A stretch of 64,000 bases of DNA from Actinomycetospora lemnae (GTDB lineage Bacteria; Actinomycetota; Actinomycetes; Mycobacteriales; Pseudonocardiaceae), in the NCBI RefSeq assembly GCF_028737315.1, contig NZ_JAQZAO010000009.1:124001-188000 (forward strand), read 5' to 3'. The notes under the pieces were generated by a model. That model did no database searches and was not told the origin of the DNA. It worked only from the letters and a program-made list of their open reading frames with translations. The position numbers were made by a program, and so were the translations under genes. Positions 43,453-52,541 of the stretch are shown here, piece by piece. The stretch's first letter is position 1. Every line of letters starts with the position of its first letter.

Positions 43453-43844
43453 CGAGGATCACCTCGGCCCGACGCGACCTCCTCGCGAAGTCGGGACACC
43501 CAGCGGTCGACGGTCCGTACCGTCACCCCGCACTCGTGGGCGATCTCCGGGTGCGAGCGCCCGGCGTCGAGGAGTGCCTGCCACCGCGGGGTGTCGGCCT
43601 TGGCGAGGCTGTCCGCCGACCGCACTCGGCGACGCTCCTGCTCGGTGAGCCCTCCGGCGATGCCGTGCGGCAGCCGCAGCAGCGCGTCGGCGAGGCACCG
43701 GTCGCGGACGGGACAGACTCGGCACACCGCCTTCGCCGCCGCTACCTGCTTGCGCACGAGCAGCTCGTCCGAGGACTCCGGGAAGAACAGCTCCGGGTCT
43801 ACTCCGCGGCAGGCCGCCTGACCGCGCCAGTTCGAGTCAGCCAT
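43449..43844 (-). CDS. WhiB-family iron-sulfur transcription regulator
   Basis: 131 residues. Four Fe-S ligands are Cys 12, 41, 44 and 50 (AACRGVDPELFF and VCRVCPVRDRCL), with the GIAGGLTEQERRR turn (usual G-[IV]-W-G-G, here Ala replaces Trp). A C-terminal helix-turn-helix-like extension (HPEIAHECGVTVRTVDRWVS) is an uncommon addition. WhiB proteins sense O2 or NO and bind sigma factors. Plasmid- and phage-borne copies can modulate host genes. Start ATG 43844 overlaps ssb by eight bases. Confidence 0.92.
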   Translation of the reverse strand: MADSNWRGQAACRGVDPELFFPESSDELLVRKQVAAAKAVCRVCPVRDRCLADALLRLPHGIAGGLTEQERRRVRSADSLAKADTPRWQALLDAGRSHPEIAHECGVTVRTVDRWVSRLREEVASGRGDPR

Positions 43845-44259
43845 CGCTGCTCACCAGGCCCTCAACGGCCGTCGCTCCGTTGGCATCGGCCGCTGGCGCG
43901 TTGACGCGCTGGGGACGCGCCGTGGCGAAGCGCAACGACGCACCGAGCTCGTCGACCTCGAGCTCGATCACCTGGCGGCGCTGGCCCTCGGCGGTCTCGA
44001 ACGACCGCTGCCGGAGGCGGCCCACCACGACGACGTGGTCGCCCTTGCCGAGCGACTCCGCGGCGTTCTCCGCGAGCGGGCCCCACGCGACGCATCGCAG
44101 GAACAGCGCGTCCCCGTCGACCCACGAACCGGATTGGCGGTCGAAGCGCCGCGGCGTCGAGGCGACCGTGAAGCCTGCTCGTGCCGCCCCGCTCGGCAGG
44201 TACCGCAGCTCCGGCGCCTCGGTCAGGTTCCCGATGATCGTCAGCGTCGTCTCGTTCAT
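43837..44259 (-). CDS. ssb: Single-stranded DNA-binding protein
   Basis: 140 residues with an OB fold: TLTIIGNLTEAPELRYLPSG, RFDRQSGSWVDGDALFLRCVAWG, ENAAESLGKGDHVVVVGRL and RRQVIELEVDELGASLRFAT. It lacks the acidic DFDDDIPF-type tail of chromosomal SSB, ending VEGLVSSDG, as in many plasmid SSB proteins. It would protect the transferred single strand. A multi-branched palindrome lies 138 bases upstream of its start. Confidence 0.92.
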   Translation of the reverse strand: MNETTLTIIGNLTEAPELRYLPSGAARAGFTVASTPRRFDRQSGSWVDGDALFLRCVAWGPLAENAAESLGKGDHVVVVGRLRQRSFETAEGQRRQVIELEVDELGASLRFATARPQRVNAPAADANGATAVEGLVSSDG

Positions 44260-44583
44260 CTTTCGTGCTCCTCAATAGGTGATCAGCTGCGTCCGCTGCA
44301 CAGCTGGTGATGGGGGCCCGCCGGTCGGCGGGTGCGGGCGCTCCCTCCTGCCTGCACCCCGCTTCGGGGCGCCGCGGGCCGTCGAGGTCTCTCGGGTCAA
44401 GGGACGGACGCAGTCCGGCCGCGCAGCGGCGCCGTCGGCGCCCTTGAGGCGGGAGGAACGGCCCGCTCACGCTCGGCGGGCTCATCCCGGGCGCCGCCGG
44501 ACGGCGGCTCGACGTCGCTCCTCGGCCCCGCGGCCTTGAGCGAAGAGAGATCCGTCGGAAGCCGAAGCCGTGCGCCCGGGCCG
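44260..44583. other. Intergenic region between ssb and the small membrane gene, with palindromes
   Basis: No convincing gene in either direction. It contains two CAGCTG palindromes near 44285-44310 and the branched inverted-repeat structure described at 44397-44447. Confidence 0.6.
44397..44447. repeat. Cloverleaf-like set of inverted repeats upstream of ssb
   Basis: TCAAGGG (44397-44403) pairs perfectly with CCCTTGA (44441-44447). Between them lie CGGAC-gca-GTCCG (44405-44417), GCCGC-gca-GCGGC (44418-44430) and GCC-gtc-GGC (44431-44439). As single strand or RNA it can form a three-armed junction closed by a 7-bp stem. It may be a single-strand priming site, an attenuator for the ssb operon or a recombination target. 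Confidence 0.65.
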
Positions 44584-44817
44584 TTAACCGTCAGTCGGTG
44601 CGCCTGCCTCGCCCGACAACGCCGGCGTCGTCGCCTGATCCACCGCCGACATGAAGCCGCCGATGGCTCCCGGCAGGCCCTGGCCCACTGGAGTGCCGAT
44701 GAACAGCACCAAGGCGATCAGCGAGAACACGACAGCGCCGGCAGCCGACCTGGTCTTGGCGCAGATGAAGGCGCCGAGGACGGCTCCCAGGATCAACAGC
44801 CCGACGCTGCCCATCAC
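44584..44817 (-). CDS. Small two-span membrane protein of the transfer operon
   Basis: 77 residues from GTG 44817 (ATG 44814 also possible). Two hydrophobic stretches, GSVGLLILGAVLGAFICAKT and AAGAVVFSLIALVLFIGTP, followed by a short hydrophilic tail. It overlaps the excisionase-like gene stop. Similar tiny membrane proteins occur in actinobacterial plasmids; function unknown. Confidence 0.7.
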   Translation of the reverse strand: MMGSVGLLILGAVLGAFICAKTRSAAGAVVFSLIALVLFIGTPVGQGLPGAIGGFMSAVDQATTPALSGEAGAPTDG

Positions 44818-45062
44818 CGACCAGCTCCCCGCGTCGCGGACGTCCACTCGGCCGCGTCCACCAGCGATCCATTGGTGATCGTCGTCGCCGTCATCGCCTC
44901 GAGGGCCTTGGCGGGAACGATGAGGCGCCCACGGATGCGGACCGCCGGGAATTCGCCGGCACGAATTGCTCGGTAGAGCGTCACCGGCGCAGCGCCAAGG
45001 ATTCGCGCGGCCTCGGCCACGCTGTAGAACCGCGGGGTTGAGTTCTCATCCGTTGTCGTCAT
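44814..45062 (-). CDS. Excisionase-like winged helix-turn-helix protein
   Basis: 82 residues from ATG 45062. The core FYSVAEAARILGAAPVTLYRAIRAGEFPAVRIRGRLIVPAKAL is the MerR-like HTH of helix-turn-helix 17/Xis proteins. Such proteins act as excisionases or as small plasmid regulators. It is the first gene of the long minus-strand operon and lies next to the palindrome 45149-45188. With no integrase visible, a regulatory role is as likely as excision. Confidence 0.82.
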   Translation of the reverse strand: MTTTDENSTPRFYSVAEAARILGAAPVTLYRAIRAGEFPAVRIRGRLIVPAKALEAMTATTITNGSLVDAAEWTSATRGAGR

Positions 45063-45148
45063 GCTTGATCCCTCCTCGTCCCGCGCGGTCGTCCTTGCGG
45101 GAGGTCGTGGGACCAAGTAGAGCTAGGGAGCCGATCTCAGAGATGGGT

Positions 45149-45188
45149 CCTATGCAGTCCTGAATAGCGACACCCGAGCCTGCATAGG
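45149..45188. promoter_or_regulatory. Perfect inverted repeat between the transfer operon and the XRE regulator
   Basis: CCTATGCAG (45149-45157) and CTGCATAGG (45180-45188) are perfect 9-bp arms 22 bases apart. They lie between divergent genes and just before a TACTCT -10-like hexamer (45194-45199) for the plus-strand regulator. Likely an operator for the XRE protein. Confidence 0.6.
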
Positions 45189-45233
45189 CGCGGTACTCTC
45201 ACGACGGCTCGCGCGAGACCACGAGGGGGCGCC

Positions 45234-46541
45234 GTGGGAGACGAGAAGGTCGTTGTTGCGCAAGCGTTACTTGATCAGACCAATCGTGCGGCGACTGCAG
45301 CAGGCAACGTCGGCGCGATCATTCGGGCGGCGCGCCTCGCCCTGGGCCTGAGCCAAGCCGGCCTGGCCGCTCGTGTCGGGTACGTCTCGCAGGCCACTGT
45401 CTCCCGCATCGAGCGGGCGTCGACGCGGGCTGCGAAGGACGCTGCCGTCCTGGCCGACTTGGCCCGCGTCCTCCACGTTCCGCCAGGAACCCTGGGTATC
45501 GCGCCACCGCGATCATCGACTGTGAGCAGTACGCTCGACGATGTGAGGCGGCGGGACTTCCTCGGTGGAGCGGCGGCCCTCACGGCAGCGGCGCTCCTCC
45601 CGGGAAGCATCGCGTCTCCGTCCGCCGTCGGTCAGCCGGATGTCGACCAGGCGTGGCGCGCGCTCGAGCGCCTCTTCGAGCTGGACGATCTCCAGGGTGG
45701 GGTCCAGCTGTACGAGGTGGCCGACGCCATGGCCCGCCGGCTGGGCGATGCTCTGCGTGCCGGTCGGTACAGCGAGGACGTCGGCGTCGCCCTCCGCGCC
45801 GTCACCGCGACCACCATGGAGCACGCGGGCTGGCTCGCGTTCGACGCGGGCCAGGGCGCGGTCGCGCGCTCCTGGTGGCTCGAGACGATCCACCTTGCGC
45901 GCGACGTCGGAAGCGTCCCGACCGCCCACGTCGCAGCGCTGGCGTCGATGTCCCTGCACGCGAGCGGCAGTCCCGGCCACGTCCGCGAAGCGGCACCGCT
46001 CGCGGAGGCGGCCCGGCGCGCCGCGCGCGAGAGCGCATCCAGCCCCACGTTGCAGTCCGTGCTGGCCGCCCGGGAGGCGGTCGGACACGCTCAGACCGGA
46101 GACCGAACGGCAGCGCGCACCGCTCTGATCGAATCCCGCAAACAGCTCGAACTCGGACCGCGTGAGGACGATCCGCTCTGGCTCCAGTTCTGGAGCCCGG
46201 CCGACTTCGCGTGTCACGAGACCCGCGTCGCCCTCGCGTTCGGCGACGGGAAGTTGGCGGAGCGATCCGCGCGGGTCGCACTGGCGTCCGCGGATGAGGT
46301 TCGATTCCCTCGAAATCACGCGATCTACTCAGCTCGGCTCGGCGCAGTCCTGACCCGCACGCGGCAACTCGACGAGGCAATCTCCGTGACCAGCGGGGCG
46401 GTGAAGCGCATTAACGATCTCAGCGGGTCCAAGCGGATACTCGTCGATCTTGCCACAACCGTGGACCAGCTCGCAGCGCAGTCCTATCCGCCAGCTCGGC
46501 AATTCGCGAGTGCGGCTCAACGATTGATCTCGGCAGCATGA
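45234..46541 (+). CDS. XRE-family regulator with a large helical sensor domain
   Basis: 435 residues from GTG 45234. The HTH is at about residues 25-80 (IIRAARLALGLSQAGLAARV, SQATVSRIERAST). A Tat-like stretch RRRDFLGGAAALTAAALLPG follows, frequent in this family of plasmid regulators and not necessarily exported. The remainder is TPR-like. Such regulators control transfer genes or respond to host signals. The stop overlaps the GNAT gene (ATGA). Confidence 0.85.
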   Translation: MGDEKVVVAQALLDQTNRAATAAGNVGAIIRAARLALGLSQAGLAARVGYVSQATVSRIERASTRAAKDAAVLADLARVLHVPPGTLGIAPPRSSTVSSTLDDVRRRDFLGGAAALTAAALLPGSIASPSAVGQPDVDQAWRALERLFELDDLQGGVQLYEVADAMARRLGDALRAGRYSEDVGVALRAVTATTMEHAGWLAFDAGQGAVARSWWLETIHLARDVGSVPTAHVAALASMSLHASGSPGHVREAAPLAEAARRAARESASSPTLQSVLAAREAVGHAQTGDRTAARTALIESRKQLELGPREDDPLWLQFWSPADFACHETRVALAFGDGKLAERSARVALASADEVRFPRNHAIYSARLGAVLTRTRQLDEAISVTSGAVKRINDLSGSKRILVDLATTVDQLAAQSYPPARQFASAAQRLISAA

Positions 46542-47110
46542 CGGCGTCCACCGAGGCCGTCATCACGACGTACGGCGCGAACGAGAGCGAGCAGGCCTTC
46601 GACGTTGTCCGGGCCATCTACAGCGAGGTCTACGCGGAGCCGCCCTACCTCGAAGGTCCCGCCGACTTCGATGACTTCGGGCAGTCGCTACCTCGCCGTG
46701 CCGCTGCACCTGGCTTCCGCCTCGTCGTTGCTCGGGTGGGGACCGAGGCGGTGGGCTTCGCGCTCGGCCACGAGCTCGGGGCGCGGACGAGGTGGTGGGA
46801 CGGCGCGCTGGCCCGGCTGCCGGAGGACGTGACGAGCGAGTGGCCAGGCCGGACCTTCGCCGTCATCGAGCTCGCGGTGCGGAAGCCTTGGCGTCGGCGG
46901 GGCTACGCCACCCAGCTGCACGCTCATCTCGTCGCAGGGCTGGGCGTCGTGCGTCTGACCCTTCTCGTGCGCCCCGACGCGGAGCCGGCTCACCGCGCCT
47001 ACGAGGCCTGGGGATACGAACGCGTCGGTCAGGTGCAGCCGTTCGACGACGGCCCGATCTATGACGCGATGCTGCGACCGCTGGTACCGAGGCGCTCCGG
47101 CGTTCCGTGA
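46538..47110 (+). CDS. GNAT-family N-acetyltransferase
   Basis: 190 residues from ATG 46538. Acetyl-CoA binding motif A is VIELAVRKPWRRRGYATQLHA, followed by AHRAYEAWGYERVG. Pairing of XRE regulators with GNAT partners is frequent in actinobacteria; the acetylated target is unknown. Translationally coupled to the regulator. Confidence 0.88.
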   Translation: MTASTEAVITTYGANESEQAFDVVRAIYSEVYAEPPYLEGPADFDDFGQSLPRRAAAPGFRLVVARVGTEAVGFALGHELGARTRWWDGALARLPEDVTSEWPGRTFAVIELAVRKPWRRRGYATQLHAHLVAGLGVVRLTLLVRPDAEPAHRAYEAWGYERVGQVQPFDDGPIYDAMLRPLVPRRSGVP

Positions 47111-47241
47111 GAGGCCGAGCCCGAACCTCGCTCCGCCCACCGGCCGGTCCGGGTGCGGTCGGGACCGCGGCGATCGCGACGTAGGCTCCGCGGCTAGATC
47201 CGTCCGGCTGGGTACGGATCAGAAGGGGGCAACCAGCGGCC

Positions 47242-50200
47242 ATGGGTTCGATCCACGAGGTCATCGACGCGCTGCGTCAGGAGCCGTCCAACTCCGAGCG
47301 CGGGACCAAGTTCGAGCAGCTCATGGTGCGCTACTTCCAGCTTGACCCGATGCTCTCGCAGCAGTACGACCAGGTGTGTCGATGGATTGACTGGCCGGGT
47401 CGTGACGGTAAGGCCGACACGGGGATCGACCTCGTCGCCCGTGAGCGCGGCTCCGGCGAGTACACCGCGATCCAGTGCAAGTTCTACGAGCCGACCACGA
47501 CGCTGGCGAAGGAGCACATCGACTCGTTCTTCACCGCATCGGGCAAGAAGCCGTTCACCAACCGCGTCATCGTCTCGACTACCGACAGGTGGGGGAAGAA
47601 TGCTGAGGAGGCCCTCGAGGACCAGACCGTTCCTGTCCAGCGAATCGGGCTGGCCGAGATTGCTGACTCCCCGATCGACTGGGACATCGCCTGGCCCGCC
47701 GAGGGCCTGACGATCGAGCTCAGCGAGGCGACGCGCCACGAGCCGCGCAAGCACCAGGCCGAGGCAATCGACGCGGTGTTCTCGGGGTTCGCCCTCGGCC
47801 ACGACCGCGGCAAGCTGATCATGGCGTGTGGTACAGGCAAGACGTTCACCGCACTCAAGATCGCCGAGCGGTTCGCGGCCGAGCACGGCGGATCGGCGCG
47901 GGTGCTGTTCGCAGTTCCCTCAATCTCGCTTCTATCGCAGACGCTGCGAGAGTGGTCGGCGCAAACGCAACTTGACCTGCGGGCGTTCGCGGTCTGCTCC
48001 GACACCAAGGTCTCACGGGCCGCCGAGGACATCGGTGTCCATGACGTGGCAATCCCAGTGACGACGTCGGCGGAGAAGCTCGCCGACGAGATGAGCCACC
48101 GCAAGCGTGCCAAGGGCCTGACCGTCGTATTTACGACCTACCAATCCATGCCGCAGGTCGCCGCGGCTCAGAGTATCGGGGTCGACCCTTTCGATCTCGT
48201 CATCTGCGACGAAGCGCACCGCACCACCGGCGTCACCGTCGCCGGCGCCGACGAGTCGCACTTTGTTCGCGTCCACGACGCCAAGTTCCTCCGTGCCGCG
48301 CGGCGGCTCTATATGACTGCGACGCCGCGCATCTACGCCGAGACGGTGAAGGCCAAGGCTGAGGAGGTCTCGGCGGAGCTGACCTCAATGGACGACGAGA
48401 ACGTCTATGGCCCTGAGCTCCATCGACTGTCGTTCGGCGACGCCGTTGAACGCGGTCTGCTGACCGACTACAAGGTCCTCGTCCTCACGGTCGACGAGGA
48501 GCTCGTGGCCGCGCCGCTGCAGAAGCAGTTCGCCGGGCGAGAGGGCGAGCTGCGCCTGGACGACGCCACGAAGATCGTCGGCTGCTGGAACGGGCTGGCC
48601 AAGCGCGCCGGCAACGCCCCCGACGGCAGCGGATTTGCCCCTGGTGAGGCCCCGATGCGCCGCGCAGTCGCCTTCGCGGAGAACATCGCCGCATCCAAGC
48701 AGGTCGCCGGGCTGTTCCCCGAGGTCGTCGACGCCTACCGCGACCTGCTGACCGCGTCGGAGAACGACGGGGCCGAGATCAGTCCGACCAACCTCGACCT
48801 CGGCTGCTCTGTGCGCCACGTCGACGGCACGTTCAACGCCCTGCAGCGCAACCGAGAGTTGCAGTGGCTCAAGGCGCCCGTGCCCGAGGGCGAGTGCCGC
48901 ATCCTGTCCAACGCGCGTTGCCTCTCCGAGGGCGTCGACGTGCCAGCGCTCGACGCGGTGCTCTTCCTGCACCCGCGCAACAGCGTCGTCGACGTCGTTC
49001 AATCGGTCGGGCGGGTTATGCGCAAGGCCGAGGGTAAGGACTACGGCTACATCGTCCTGCCGGTCGCCGTCCCGGCTGGGGTCTCACCGTCCCAGGCCCT
49101 GTCCGACAACCGCCGTTTCAAGGTCGTCTGGCAAGTGCTCAACGCCCTGCGCGCCCACGACGACCGCTTCAACGCGATGGTCAACTCTATCGCGCTCAAC
49201 GCCACGGAGCCCGGCGCCGAGAAGGGCCAGGGCTCCGACAAACTCCTCGGCGGACACATCGGCGCCACGAGCGGCAGCGACACCGAGACTCTGAGTGGGA
49301 AGGAGCCCGGTGGGGCGGCGTCGCCTGCAGATACTGAGACGACCACGGCGGTCGGCAGCGGGCTGCCGGCGCAGATGGCGCTGTTCTCGCTGTCGCAGTG
49401 GCAGGAGGCAATCTTCGCGCGGATCGTCGATAAGGTCGGCACCCGCACCTACTGGGAAGACTGGGCCCGCGACGTCGCCGACATCGCCTCGACGCTCGTC
49501 ACCCGCATCGCCGCACTGCTCGATGCCGCCGATGCTGACGTGGCCGATGCGTTCGACCAGTTCCTCCAGGGGCTGCGCGACAACCTCAACGAAACTATCA
49601 CCCCAGCAGACGCAATCAGCATGCTCGCTCAGCATCTGATAACGCGGCCGGTCTTCGACGCGTTGTTTGCCGGCCACGGCTTCGCTGAGAGCAACCCGGT
49701 CTCGCAGGTCATGGAGGCGATGCTCGCCGACCTCGGCGACGTCGGGCTCGGCGCCGAAACTGCCCACCTCGAAACCTTCTACGCGTCGGTTCGTGTCCGA
49801 GCCTCGGAGGTGACCACCGCCGAGGGCAAGCAGAAGGTCATCGCCGAACTCTACGAGCGCTTCTTCAAGATCGGTTTCGCTAAGCAAGCAGATCAGCTCG
49901 GCATCGTCTACACGCCAGTGGAAGTTGTCGACTTTATCCTGCGCGCCGCCGACCAGGCTTCTCGCGACACGTTCGGGCGCGGGTTGACCGACGAAGGCGT
50001 CCACGTCCTCGACCCCTTCACCGGCACCGGCACCTTCATCACCCGCTTGCTGCAGTCGGGTTTGGTACGCCCTGAAGACCTCTCGCGCAAGTACGCCGGC
50101 GAACTCTTCGCCAACGACATCATGCTGCTTGCCTACTATGTGGCCGCGGTGAACATCGAGACGACCTACTATGCCCTCAAACCGGACGAGTCCTACTCGC

Positions 50201-52188
50201 CGTTCGAAGGCATCGTGCTCGCCGACACCTTCCAGATCACCGAGGCCGACGACAGCTTCGACGCCCTGGTGTTCCCCCAGAACAACGAACGCATCAACCG
50301 CGAGCTCGCCACCCCGATCCACGTCATCGTCGGCAACCCTCCCTACTCCGTCGGCCAGACCTCGGCCAACGACCTCAACGCGAACGTTTCGTACACCACC
50401 CTCGACGGCCGGATCGCCGATACTTACGCCAAGCGGTCCACTGGCACGAGGAAGTCGCAGCTGTACGACTCCTACATCCGAGCCTTCCGGTGGGCGACCG
50501 ACCGCGTCGGCGACGACGGCATCGTCGCGTTCGTCTCCAACGGCGGCTGGATCGATGGCAACACTGCCGATGGTATTCGACTCTCTCTTGCCGACGAGTA
50601 CAGCCGCATCTACGTCTACAACCTGCGCGGCAATCAGCGAGCCGCGGGCGAGCTATCACGAAAGGAAGGCGGCAAGGTCTTCGGCTCGGGCAGTCGCAAC
50701 ACCGTCGCCGTGTTCATTGGCGTCAAAGACTCGGCCGCCGTCGGCTCGTGTGAGATCGCGTATCGCGACATTGGCGACTATCTCGACCGAGAGGAGAAGC
50801 TCCGAACAATCGGTACCGCAGACCTCACGTCCGTCGAGTGGCGAAGGCTGGAACCGAACGCTCACGGCGACTGGACAGCATCGAGGAGCGCGGACTTCTC
50901 CGAGTGGCCATCCATGGGAGGCAGGAATGCAGCCCTGACAGTCTTCGCCGAGTACACGCTGGGACTCTCGACAAACCGCGATCCTTGGGTTTACAATTTC
51001 TCCTCGGCTCGCCTTCGGGCGAACGTTGAGAGACTTGTCGCGAACTACAATTCAGAGCTCGCTCCCTTCCGTCGCTCGAAAGCCTTCCGTGACTATCCAG
51101 TTCGCAACGAGAAGACCGTTTCGCTGTACCTCGAGGGCAAGCCCGAGTCGGCGAGGGAGGATTTTGTCAAGTGGTCTCGAGGTCTGCGCGCCGACCTCGC
51201 CCGCGGGGTGACGCTGGAACGACGAGAAGACGCGGTCCGCGCCGGTAGTTATCGTCCGTTCGCGCCCCAGCATGTCTACTTCGACGATCACCTCAACGAG
51301 GTGACCAGCAAGCTTGGGTCCGTCTTCCCGACAACGACACACCACAACCTCGGCATAGTCGTGACCGGACCAGCGTCGCACTTTGAGTTCACGCCCTTCA
51401 TGACTGACCTCCTGCCGAATCTCCATGTGCTCGACTCGGCCCAGTTCTTCTCTCGCTGGACCTACGAGAGGGCCGGATTACCTGACGCCAGTCTTAATCT
51501 CGATATGGACGCTGGCGAAGTCGACGAACACGGATACCGGCGGATTGACAACATCACCGATGCCATCGCGGAGCACTACGAGACGGCGCTGGGCGCGCCG
51601 GTAGGCAAGGATGACATCTTCTTTTCAATCTACGGGCAACTTCACGACCCGTGGTACCGCGAGACGTACGCCGTCGACTTGCGGAAGATGCTCCCGCATA
51701 TCCCGACACCGTCAACACGCGAGCGCTTCGACCAACTCGCGGAGGCGGGCCGCGCTCTCGCCGACTTGCACGTGAACTATGAGTCGGTCGAGCCCTATCC
51801 CCTCGACGTGAGACTTAAGCCCGGCGCCGACCCGGCCGACCGCGAGACTTGGCGGGTCACCAAGATGAAGTGGAAGACCAGGGGCGATCACACAACGATC
51901 GTCTACAACCCGAGGGTCACGATCACGGGCATCCCGGAGGCAGCCGAGCGCTACCAGCTCGGCTCGCGCAGCGCGGTGGGCTGGATAATCGATCGCTGGC
52001 AGCGCAAGGTTGACAAGGCCTCCGGCATTGTCAACGACCCCAACGATTGGTGCGACGAGCACAACGACCCGCAGTACATTGTCAAGCTCATCGGACGGGT
52101 CACCACTGTTGCCCTCGAGACCATGGCGATCGTCGATCGCCTCCAAGCCGTCAGAACTACGAGCGACACCGAGGTGAGGGACCCGTGA
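47242..52188 (+). CDS. Type ISP single-chain restriction-modification enzyme (LlaGI-like)
   Basis: 1648 residues, the usual size for this class. Mrr-like nuclease: Asp 63 (TGIDLVARE) and Gln 78/Lys 80 (AIQCKF). SF2 translocase: Walker A MACGTGKTFTALKI (about 194), VICDEAHRTT (about 321), YMTATPR, and VVQSVGRVMRKAEG. N6-adenine methyltransferase: VLDPFTGTGTFITRLL (about 923) and VGNPPYSVGQ (about 1030). The C-terminal 500 residues are the target recognition part. It methylates one strand of an asymmetric site and cuts after translocation and collision. ATG 47242 follows an AGAAGGGGG site. The stop overlaps the next gene by four bases. Confidence 0.95.
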   Translation: MGSIHEVIDALRQEPSNSERGTKFEQLMVRYFQLDPMLSQQYDQVCRWIDWPGRDGKADTGIDLVARERGSGEYTAIQCKFYEPTTTLAKEHIDSFFTASGKKPFTNRVIVSTTDRWGKNAEEALEDQTVPVQRIGLAEIADSPIDWDIAWPAEGLTIELSEATRHEPRKHQAEAIDAVFSGFALGHDRGKLIMACGTGKTFTALKIAERFAAEHGGSARVLFAVPSISLLSQTLREWSAQTQLDLRAFAVCSDTKVSRAAEDIGVHDVAIPVTTSAEKLADEMSHRKRAKGLTVVFTTYQSMPQVAAAQSIGVDPFDLVICDEAHRTTGVTVAGADESHFVRVHDAKFLRAARRLYMTATPRIYAETVKAKAEEVSAELTSMDDENVYGPELHRLSFGDAVERGLLTDYKVLVLTVDEELVAAPLQKQFAGREGELRLDDATKIVGCWNGLAKRAGNAPDGSGFAPGEAPMRRAVAFAENIAASKQVAGLFPEVVDAYRDLLTASENDGAEISPTNLDLGCSVRHVDGTFNALQRNRELQWLKAPVPEGECRILSNARCLSEGVDVPALDAVLFLHPRNSVVDVVQSVGRVMRKAEGKDYGYIVLPVAVPAGVSPSQALSDNRRFKVVWQVLNALRAHDDRFNAMVNSIALNATEPGAEKGQGSDKLLGGHIGATSGSDTETLSGKEPGGAASPADTETTTAVGSGLPAQMALFSLSQWQEAIFARIVDKVGTRTYWEDWARDVADIASTLVTRIAALLDAADADVADAFDQFLQGLRDNLNETITPADAISMLAQHLITRPVFDALFAGHGFAESNPVSQVMEAMLADLGDVGLGAETAHLETFYASVRVRASEVTTAEGKQKVIAELYERFFKIGFAKQADQLGIVYTPVEVVDFILRAADQASRDTFGRGLTDEGVHVLDPFTGTGTFITRLLQSGLVRPEDLSRKYAGELFANDIMLLAYYVAAVNIETTYYALKPDESYSPFEGIVLADTFQITEADDSFDALVFPQNNERINRELATPIHVIVGNPPYSVGQTSANDLNANVSYTTLDGRIADTYAKRSTGTRKSQLYDSYIRAFRWATDRVGDDGIVAFVSNGGWIDGNTADGIRLSLADEYSRIYVYNLRGNQRAAGELSRKEGGKVFGSGSRNTVAVFIGVKDSAAVGSCEIAYRDIGDYLDREEKLRTIGTADLTSVEWRRLEPNAHGDWTASRSADFSEWPSMGGRNAALTVFAEYTLGLSTNRDPWVYNFSSARLRANVERLVANYNSELAPFRRSKAFRDYPVRNEKTVSLYLEGKPESAREDFVKWSRGLRADLARGVTLERREDAVRAGSYRPFAPQHVYFDDHLNEVTSKLGSVFPTTTHHNLGIVVTGPASHFEFTPFMTDLLPNLHVLDSAQFFSRWTYERAGLPDASLNLDMDAGEVDEHGYRRIDNITDAIAEHYETALGAPVGKDDIFFSIYGQLHDPWYRETYAVDLRKMLPHIPTPSTRERFDQLAEAGRALADLHVNYESVEPYPLDVRLKPGADPADRETWRVTKMKWKTRGDHTTIVYNPRVTITGIPEAAERYQLGSRSAVGWIIDRWQRKVDKASGIVNDPNDWCDEHNDPQYIVKLIGRVTTVALETMAIVDRLQAVRTTSDTEVRDP

Positions 52189-52541
52189 CGAACAACTTCG
52201 GCGACGTCAACGTCACCACCGGCGCTGGCAGCAACGTCGGTATGGGCTCGCACATCAGCCAGTCCGTGACCGTCAACGACCCCGACGCCCTCCACCGCTT
52301 GGGCGTCGCTGCGCAGGAGCTGGCCGACCTGCTCAACGGCGGGGCCGATGTCGAGGAGCTACGGGCGGCTGGCCAAGAAGTAGAGCGCACGGCGAAAGAC
52401 CCCACGAAGTCGACCGAGGCGGTCGCAGCAGGGCAGCGGGTCGTTAGTGCGCTTGGTGCCCTCAACCTGCTCGTCGCCGGATCGTCCGCCCTGAACATCA
52501 TCAACATCCTCACGGACTTCGCGAACGCGGCGCTCGGCTGA
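52185..52541 (+). CDS. Unrecognised 118-residue protein coupled to the restriction enzyme
   Basis: GTG 52185 overlaps the restriction gene stop (GTGA). The N-terminus NNFGDVNVTTGAGSNVGMG continues SHISQSVTVN, a beta-type, Asn/Gly/Thr-rich segment. The remainder is helical: RLGVAAQELADLLNGGADVEELR, then a hydrophobic C-terminal stretch LNLLVAGSSALNIINILTDF, membrane-seeking or dimerising. The next protein contains a matching short segment (ITINIDGDHANVALGAYITQ). No known family; accessory or partner defence role inferred from coupling. Confidence 0.72.
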   Translation: MTNNFGDVNVTTGAGSNVGMGSHISQSVTVNDPDALHRLGVAAQELADLLNGGADVEELRAAGQEVERTAKDPTKSTEAVAAGQRVVSALGALNLLVAGSSALNIINILTDFANAALG

